Of a stretch of DNA of 64,000 nt, positions 58,776 to 64,000 are shown in pieces (the stretch's first letter is position 1; every line of letters starts with the position of its first letter). The translations under genes and the position numbers were made by a program. Origin of the DNA: Clostridium estertheticum (GTDB lineage: Bacteria; Bacillota; Clostridia; Clostridiales; Clostridiaceae); NCBI RefSeq assembly GCF_011065935.2, contig NZ_JAAMNH020000001.1, forward strand, positions 145,001-209,000. The letters are read 5' to 3'. The notes beneath the pieces are model-generated. The model ran no database searches, was not told the DNA's origin, and saw nothing but the letters and a program-made list of their open reading frames with translations.

Positions 58776-60293
58776 ATGAAATTTCTTATAGGTTCCTTAG
58801 TTGGAGCTGTTATCGGGTACATAACCAATTGGTTAGCTATAAAAATGTTGTTTAAGCCACACAAAGAGATTAGAATCGGTAAATTCAAAGTTCCATTTAC
58901 CCCAGGACTTATACCAAAAGAAAAGTCTAGGATAGCTAAAAGTGTAGGTGAGGCCATAGGCCAGAATCTTTTGACGAAGGAAACAATTATACAGTCATTA
59001 TGCAGTGAAAATATGAATGAACAATTGGATTCTTGGGTGCAAACTAAAATTAGTGCTATAGAAAATAGCGAGGCTACAGTAGAAAATGAGATAAAAGGCT
59101 TATTAGGTGATGAGTATTCTAATTTTTTAGGGAATACTAATAGTAATATTTCTAAATTATTTATTGAATATATAAATGAAGAAGATGCTAAACAAGCCAT
59201 TGCTAAATATGTAAGCACCCAAATAATGTTAGAATTAACAGCATCGCCACAAGCAATTTGTGAAAGTGAATTATATAATTCAATAAAAAATAAGATGATA
59301 AGTGCGGCTATTGAGTATAAGGGTACAGAGGGTTTTTACGGAGAGATTCAAAATATATTAGATGAAAAGTTAAATGACTTAAAGGTTTTAGATAAGAATT
59401 TTGAGGAAGTTATACCTAAAGGGATAATAGATAATGTGAAAGTATATGTTTATGGCAAAAGATATGATATAGCTATGGCAATAAAGAAAATAATGAAAGA
59501 AGAAAAAAATAGGAAAAAATTGAGGAAAATTGTAGGAGAAACAATAACAACTAAACTAAATCCCATGATAGCAATGTTCGTGAATGCTGACAATACTTAT
59601 GAAAAAGTTGTTACGGGTATAAATGAATTCTTAGATGAAGATGAAAACCATAATGATATTGCACTAATTATTAATGATATAATAGACAAGTTTTTGAAGA
59701 GCTCAATATCTAGCGTGTTTTCTGAATTTTCTAAAGAAGGTATTGACGATGGGTTAAAGCCTCTAATTGATTTGTTTACAACAAAGATTGTAGATGAAAA
59801 ACTTATTAGAAATACCTTTGATAAGCTTGAGGATAAGTTTAATAATTATATATCTATTGAGGCGGTACTGGAAACAACAGGAATAGATTATAAAAATGCA
59901 ATAGAAAAAATTATAAAGAGTCGAATAGAAGCTATGGCGGAAAGCAATTCTGTTAAAATAAAAATCACAGAAATAGTTTCATTGTTAATTAATAGATTGT
60001 TAAATGTTGAGATTAAATCAATATTTGTGGGAGAAGGGGACAAAGTATCTAAGTCTATTTCTAAAGTGGTTAAAGAATTATACAATAAATTTATAGAGAA
60101 TAAGGCTGCTGATGTAATTGAAGTGTTAGATGTAGCTAAAATAGCTGAAGATAAAATTAATGAATTTGATGTAGCTTTTTCAGAAAAAATCATACTGGAA
60201 ATTGCTAGTAAAGAGTTAAGCGCAATAACTTGGCTAGGAGCACTGCTAGGAGCAATTATGGGATTACTATCTCCTATATTAGGTTCACTTTAA
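58776..60293 (+). CDS. DUF445 family membrane-associated protein
   Basis: A 505-residue protein. The N-terminal helix and family signature are SLVGAVIGYITNWLAIKMLFKPHKE then VPFTPGLIPKEKSRIAKSVG. A very long helical, charged middle follows (about 60-470), and a C-terminal membrane helix (TWLGALLGAIMGLLSPILGSL). This hairpin layout with both ends in the membrane is typical of DUF445/YheB. Function unknown; a Bacillus relative is linked to spores. ATG at 58776 follows AAGGAGG from the repeat; an upstream ATG would begin inside the repeat. Confidence 0.9.
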   Translation: MKFLIGSLVGAVIGYITNWLAIKMLFKPHKEIRIGKFKVPFTPGLIPKEKSRIAKSVGEAIGQNLLTKETIIQSLCSENMNEQLDSWVQTKISAIENSEATVENEIKGLLGDEYSNFLGNTNSNISKLFIEYINEEDAKQAIAKYVSTQIMLELTASPQAICESELYNSIKNKMISAAIEYKGTEGFYGEIQNILDEKLNDLKVLDKNFEEVIPKGIIDNVKVYVYGKRYDIAMAIKKIMKEEKNRKKLRKIVGETITTKLNPMIAMFVNADNTYEKVVTGINEFLDEDENHNDIALIINDIIDKFLKSSISSVFSEFSKEGIDDGLKPLIDLFTTKIVDEKLIRNTFDKLEDKFNNYISIEAVLETTGIDYKNAIEKIIKSRIEAMAESNSVKIKITEIVSLLINRLLNVEIKSIFVGEGDKVSKSISKVVKELYNKFIENKAADVIEVLDVAKIAEDKINEFDVAFSEKIILEIASKELSAITWLGALLGAIMGLLSPILGSL

Positions 60294-60310
60294 CGACATT
60301 TCAGTGGGAG

Positions 60311-60355
60311 GATAACAATTGAGAATTGTTATCTGCTCCAGAGGTCTACATGGGG
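60311..60355 (+). repeat. Stem-loop/SD repeat, unit D
   Basis: GATAACAATT-gag-AATTGTTATC is a perfect 10-bp-arm hairpin, followed by TGCTCCAGAG as in the other units. The GGCAAGGAGG tail is replaced by GTCTACATGGGGG. No gene starts directly after it. Confidence 0.7.
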
Positions 60356-60474
60356 GTAAATCTCCTTCTGAAGTAGTTAATTGTAGCTTCGAGGATGATG
60401 ATTTAATACATTGAAAGGAAGGTGAAAGCTGTAATTAAACTTATGAAATTATTGAGTTTAATACAGTATTTATT

Positions 60475-61242
60475 ATGATATTTGATTCACATGCACATTA
60501 TGATGATGATGCTTTTAATGAAGATAGAGAAAAAATAATACTGGGATTAAAGGATAAGGGTGTAATAGGGGTTTTAAACTGTGGTGCATCATTGGAAGGT
60601 GCACGAAGGTCAGTAGAATTATCAAGTGAATATGACTTTATATATTCGGCAGTAGGAATCCATCCTGAGTATGCAGGCATTGTTAATGAGGAAGTTATTG
60701 AAGAACTAAGGAATTTAGCTCAAAACCCAAAGGTAAAAGCAATAGGAGAAATAGGGCTAGATTATTATTATGAAGAAAACCCACCTAGAGATATTCAAAA
60801 GGCTGCATTTAAACTTCAAATGGAGTTAGCAAGAGAACTTAAATTACCGGTGGTTATACACGACAGGGATGCTCACAAAGATACTTTAGATATATTAAAG
60901 GAATTTCCTGAGGTTATTGGCACCGTTCACTGCTTCTCAGGAAGTGTTGAATTTGCTGTGGAATGTTTAAAGTTGGGGTATTATATAGGATTTACTGGAG
61001 TCATAACCTTTAAGAATGCAAAAAAAATAGCAGAGGTTGCAAAGGTTGTACCAATGGATAGGATACTAGTAGAAACTGATTGTCCATATATGGCACCAGA
61101 ACCAAATAGAGGTAAAAGAAATCAGTCTGATTACATTGAGTTCATAATAGAAAAGATATCAGAAATCAAGGGCAAAACCATAGAAGAAATAGAAAATATA
61201 ACAATTTTTAACATAAAAGAGTTGCTAAAAATAAACAAATAG
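60475..61242 (+). CDS. tatD: TatD-family metal-dependent hydrolase (DNase)
   Basis: A 255-residue TIM-barrel enzyme. Metal ligands are visible in order: DSHAHYD (His5, His7), GEIGLDYYY (Glu near 92), VIHDRDAH (near 128), GTVHCFSG (near 153) and VETDCPYMAP (Asp near 204). TatD enzymes are 3'-5' exonucleases and D-aminoacyl-tRNA-type deacylase relatives exist. The ribosome site is weak (GAAAGGAAGG is far upstream), but the conserved N-terminus fixes the ATG. Equivalent to B. subtilis yabD. Confidence 0.95.
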   Translation: MIFDSHAHYDDDAFNEDREKIILGLKDKGVIGVLNCGASLEGARRSVELSSEYDFIYSAVGIHPEYAGIVNEEVIEELRNLAQNPKVKAIGEIGLDYYYEENPPRDIQKAAFKLQMELARELKLPVVIHDRDAHKDTLDILKEFPEVIGTVHCFSGSVEFAVECLKLGYYIGFTGVITFKNAKKIAEVAKVVPMDRILVETDCPYMAPEPNRGKRNQSDYIEFIIEKISEIKGKTIEEIENITIFNIKELLKINK

Positions 61243-61533
61243 TATATAATTATTAGTAATTCTATCTGTTGGAAAAAAAATACAATAAATCTGTAATTAA
61301 AATTATGTAAAGTACATATAATTTTAATGGTAAATACTATTTTACTAATTTACCCTGAAAGACTGGATTAATCATTTTATTTTTAAATTATAATATAATA
61401 TAATTTTATATTATAATTGTATGCACAATGATGCATTTACAGTCAAAACTAAGAGTAATGGGGAGGGAATTTGACATATTTCTTGCTTCAAGGTATAATA
61501 CCCAAGTACTCTTGACTAAGGGAGGGAATTTTT
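61243..61533. other. yabE upstream region
   Basis: AT-rich, no gene. It contains the yabE promoter (61471-61499) and a near-repeat of GGGAGGGAATTT on both sides of it (61460 and 61520). Confidence 0.5.
61471..61499 (+). promoter_or_regulatory. yabE promoter
   Basis: TTGACA, 17-base spacer, TATAAT: perfect consensus, 35 bases before the ATG. Confidence 0.88.
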
Positions 61534-62574
61534 ATGATGAAAAACGCGAAAAATAATTTGAAGTACTATTTTTCAAACGGGCCCAAGACAGTTTTTATAG
61601 TAATGATGTTATTAACATGTATTACGGTGACTATATTTAACATGAAAAAAGTTATATCGGTTATTGTTGATGGAAAGTCCATACAAGTTATAACTTTAAA
61701 AAGCAATGTTAATCAAATACTAAAAACTAATAATATAGCACTAGGGGCAAAAGATCAAATAACAGTTAGTTTAGACAGTGAAGTAAAAGACGGAGACAAA
61801 ATATATATAAAAAAAGCTGTAAATGTTAAAGTTAAAGTTGATGGGAAAGAATTGAATATTCAAACTGCCGAAAATACAGTAGCAGATATGCTGAAAGCAG
61901 AAAATATTGTATTAAGTGGTGAGGACAAGGTTACCCCGTTAAAAAGTGATTCGCTAAAATCAGGGTTACAAGTACAAATAACAAGAGTAAACACTGATGT
62001 TCTTCAAGAAGTTAAAGCGATTGACTTTGCAACTGAATTTAAAAACAGCAACGAATTGGACAAAGGTGTAAAAAAAGTTATTCAAACAGGAAAAGCGGGT
62101 CAGAAGGTTATTACTTCATCTGTTGTCTATGAAAATGGCAAAGAGGTATCTAGAAAATTAGTAAGTGAAAAACTTAAATCACAGCCGGTTAAGCAAATAG
62201 TTGCACTAGGTACTCTTGGTGTATATACACCATCACGTGGAGGCGACATTCATTATACTGAAAAGCTTAGGGTTAGGGCAACAGCATATAATGCTGATTT
62301 TGATAGCACTGGTAAAAGCCCTGGTGATTCTGGCTATGGTATAACTTCCACTGGAGTGAGGGCAAAAAGAAACACAGATGGCTATAGTACTATAGCTGTG
62401 GACCCTAGAGTTATTCCACTGGGAACCAAGCTTTGGGTAGATGGATATGGACTTGCAATTGCTGAAGATATAGGTGGAGCAATAAAAGGTAATCATATAG
62501 ATTTATATTTCGATTCAAATAATGAAATGATGGATTGGGGATCTCGGAGTGTCGATATTTATATTTTGAAGTAG
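61534..62574 (+). CDS. yabE: YabE-like cell-wall protein (DUF348-G5-3D)
   Basis: A 346-residue exported protein. There is one N-terminal membrane helix (about 19-36), two DUF348 modules (VIVDGKSIQVITLKSNVNQI and VKVDGKELNIQTAENTVADM), a G5 domain (about 155-215) and a C-terminal 3D domain. The last has its Asp triad in DSGYGITSTG, TIAVDPRVIPLGTKLWVDG and HIDLYF. Bacillus YabE is an autolysin-like relative of resuscitation-promoting factors and lytic transglycosylases. GGGAGGG site before ATG. Same order tatD-yabE-rnmV-rsmA as Bacillus. Confidence 0.93.
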   Translation: MMKNAKNNLKYYFSNGPKTVFIVMMLLTCITVTIFNMKKVISVIVDGKSIQVITLKSNVNQILKTNNIALGAKDQITVSLDSEVKDGDKIYIKKAVNVKVKVDGKELNIQTAENTVADMLKAENIVLSGEDKVTPLKSDSLKSGLQVQITRVNTDVLQEVKAIDFATEFKNSNELDKGVKKVIQTGKAGQKVITSSVVYENGKEVSRKLVSEKLKSQPVKQIVALGTLGVYTPSRGGDIHYTEKLRVRATAYNADFDSTGKSPGDSGYGITSTGVRAKRNTDGYSTIAVDPRVIPLGTKLWVDGYGLAIAEDIGGAIKGNHIDLYFDSNNEMMDWGSRSVDIYILK

Positions 62575-62595
62575 GAGCATTAGCTCCTTTTTTTT
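62573..62595 (+). terminator. yabE terminator
   Basis: AGGAGC-atta-GCTCCT followed by T-run, overlapping the stop codon. Confidence 0.88.
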
Positions 62596-62745
62596 GCTTT
62601 ATAGTTCACTAATAAATAGTGTTCACTATTTATAAGTAAAATGATATTATAGATACAGTAATAAAAAGAAATACTAAAGGATATCTTTATTTTTTATTAA
62701 TATATAATAGTAAGTGCCTTAGATTAGTATGGTATGGAGGATGAC

Positions 62746-63321
62746 ATGGATAATATTATGATTAAAGAAGTAATAGTAGTTGAAGGAAGAGACGATGTTA
62801 CAGCGGTTAAAAGAGCAGTAGATGCTGAGCTAATTTCTGTAGGTGGTTTTGGAATCAACGAAAAGATAATCAACAAAATAAGAGAAGCTCAAAAACGAAA
62901 TGGCGTAATAATCTTTACTGATCCAGACTTTGCTGGAGAAAAAATAAGAAGAATTATTTCCAAAAGAGTAGCAAATGTAAAGCATGCATATATATCTCAA
63001 AAGGAAGGTACCAAAGATGGAGATATTGGTGTTGAAAACGCATCACCTGAAACAATATTAAGAGCTCTAGAAACTGCAAAATTTGAAGTTCAAGAGAAAA
63101 GAAGTGAATATAATATAAAGGATATGATATTTTTCAAGTTGACAGCCGATAGTAGAGCAAAAGAAAGACGGGATGCACTAGGGAAAGAATTAGGTATAGG
63201 ATACGGTAATTCCTCACAATTTATAACTAGGTTAAATAATTATGGAATTGTAAAGGAAGAATTTATAGAAGCCCTTAAAAAGATAGATAAGGAGATGGAC
63301 TATGGAAAATTTAACCATTAG
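62746..63321 (+). CDS. rnmV: Ribonuclease M5
   Basis: A 191-residue Toprim nuclease that matures 5S rRNA. The Toprim Glu is in VIVVEGRDDVTAVKRAV at about 8-24 and the DxD-type site in IIFTDPDFAGEKIRR near 58-72. The HAYI segment precedes a GVENASPE motif near 100. It processes the 5S precursors of the rRNA operons seen at the start of the window. Start 62746 is five bases after GGAGG. It overlaps rsmA by 20 bases. Confidence 0.95.
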   Translation: MDNIMIKEVIVVEGRDDVTAVKRAVDAELISVGGFGINEKIINKIREAQKRNGVIIFTDPDFAGEKIRRIISKRVANVKHAYISQKEGTKDGDIGVENASPETILRALETAKFEVQEKRSEYNIKDMIFFKLTADSRAKERRDALGKELGIGYGNSSQFITRLNNYGIVKEEFIEALKKIDKEMDYGKFNH

Positions 63322-64000
63322 CGAAGTTGCAAAGAAATATGAGTTTAGGTTTAAAAAGGGCCTGGGTCAAAATTTTTTGATAGATGACTCTGTGCTAGAA
63401 GACGTGGTTAATGGAGCAGAGGTTAATGAAGAGGATTTTATTATAGAAATAGGACCGGGGTTTGGAACATTAACTAGAGAACTTTTAAAAAGAGCTAAAA
63501 GTGTTTGCGCAATTGAATTGGATGAAAAGCTTTTTCCCATTTTAGAAGAGGAACTTAAAGATTACAATAATTTTGAGCTTATTCATAAGGATGCTCTTAA
63601 AGTAGATTTTAATGAACTTATGGGGGATGAAAAATCCGTAAAGCTGGTGGCTAATTTACCATATTATCTCACCACTCCAATAATTGTTAACTTACTTACC
63701 AAAGGTTATGATTTTAAATCACTAACTATAATGATACAAAAGGAAGTTGGAGAAAGGATAGACTCTGATCCCGGCTGCAAGGCTTATGGAGCCTTTTCAA
63801 TATTAGTTCAATACTACTGTGATACAAAAATTATACGATTAGTGCCACCATCAGCATTTATTCCACAGCCCAAGGTAGAATCTATTGTTATTAGATTAGA
63901 TAGATTAAAGGAGCCCAAGGTTAAGGTTAAAGATGAGGCCTTATTCTTTTCTATAGTAAGGAAATCTTTTAATATGAGAAGAAAAACTTTATGGAATGGT
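63302..64000 (+). CDS. rsmA: 16S rRNA A1518/A1519 dimethyltransferase, cut by window end
   Basis: The first 233 codons of KsgA. Motifs are KKGLGQNFLIDDSVLEDVV near 18-36, SAM motif I IIEIGPGFGTLTRELL near 47-62, the catalytic NLPYY near 119-123 and FIPQPKVESIVIRL near 190-203. It dimethylates two adjacent adenines near the 3' end of 16S. GGAGATGG site inside rnmV, so the genes are translationally coupled. Only about 40-50 residues should be missing. Confidence 0.96.
   Translation, partial: MENLTISEVAKKYEFRFKKGLGQNFLIDDSVLEDVVNGAEVNEEDFIIEIGPGFGTLTRELLKRAKSVCAIELDEKLFPILEEELKDYNNFELIHKDALKVDFNELMGDEKSVKLVANLPYYLTTPIIVNLLTKGYDFKSLTIMIQKEVGERIDSDPGCKAYGAFSILVQYYCDTKIIRLVPPSAFIPQPKVESIVIRLDRLKEPKVKVKDEALFFSIVRKSFNMRRKTLWNG

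Noticed and set aside
58658..59218. 186-codon minus-strand frame
   Set aside because: Antisense shadow of the DUF445 gene and of the repeat units.

Overview
The window looks like an origin-proximal segment of a Clostridium sensu stricto (cluster I) chromosome. It is very AT-rich, uses strong GGAGG-type ribosome binding sites with frequent TTG/GTG starts, and carries sporulation genes (gin, spmA, spmB, ricT, abrB). Its gene order follows the Bacillus subtilis csfB-yaaO-tmk-yaaQ-holB-yaaT-yabB-yabC-abrB-metS-yabD-yabE-rnmV-ksgA series. Genus-level placement is inference from gene content; no species is claimed.

Layout: 1-8450 holds the tail of one rRNA operon (23S, 5S, tRNA-Met) and a complete second one (16S, tRNA-Ala, tRNA-Ile, 23S, 5S, tRNA-Phe, tRNA-Cys). 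8.8-10.6 kb has a membrane protein and a degenerate M20-type protein. 10.9-15.7 kb is the gin / decarboxylase / tmk / darA / holB / ricT cluster. 15.8-21.3 kb holds small proteins, a LysM protein, a solo PIN protein, trmN6, rsmI, a secreted NlpC/P60 hydrolase and abrB. 22.2-24.5 kb holds a PspA-like gene and a complete IscB nuclease with its upstream omegaRNA (HEARO) locus. 24.8-25.8 kb has a DUF1836 regulator and a HesB-like gene read through an in-frame TGA (probable selenoprotein) with a SECIS-like hairpin, a consensus promoter and a CsoR-like operator. 26.1-29.4 kb is an arginine deiminase operon (arcC, arcA, arcB). 29.6-51 kb is accessory: a kinase-fold/EAL fusion, ispF, a class D sortase, surface and cell-wall proteins (tandem glucosaminidases, a transglutaminase protein), an RsgI-like protein, two orphan histidine kinases, cardiolipin synthase, a YiiX-like protein and truA. 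51-56 kb carries a CmpB-like membrane protein, spmA-spmB and an ABC transporter. 56.1-64 kb returns to the conserved series: T-box/metG, a DUF445 protein, tatD, yabE, rnmV and the start of rsmA, cut by the window end.

Most notable: (1) the HesB-like selenoprotein gene with a CsoR-type operator; (2) the transposase-less IscB with a foldable omegaRNA whose terminal helix overlaps the iscB Shine-Dalgarno; (3) a protein kinase-fold/EAL fusion with a degraded phosphodiesterase site; (4) a dispersed stem-loop repeat whose tail twice supplies the Shine-Dalgarno of a downstream gene; (5) two DnaA-box clusters at 22.1 and 33.4-34.6 kb.

Limits: all homology calls come from reading motifs and from memory of families. 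No search, folding or alignment program was run, and boundaries of RNAs and promoters are approximate.
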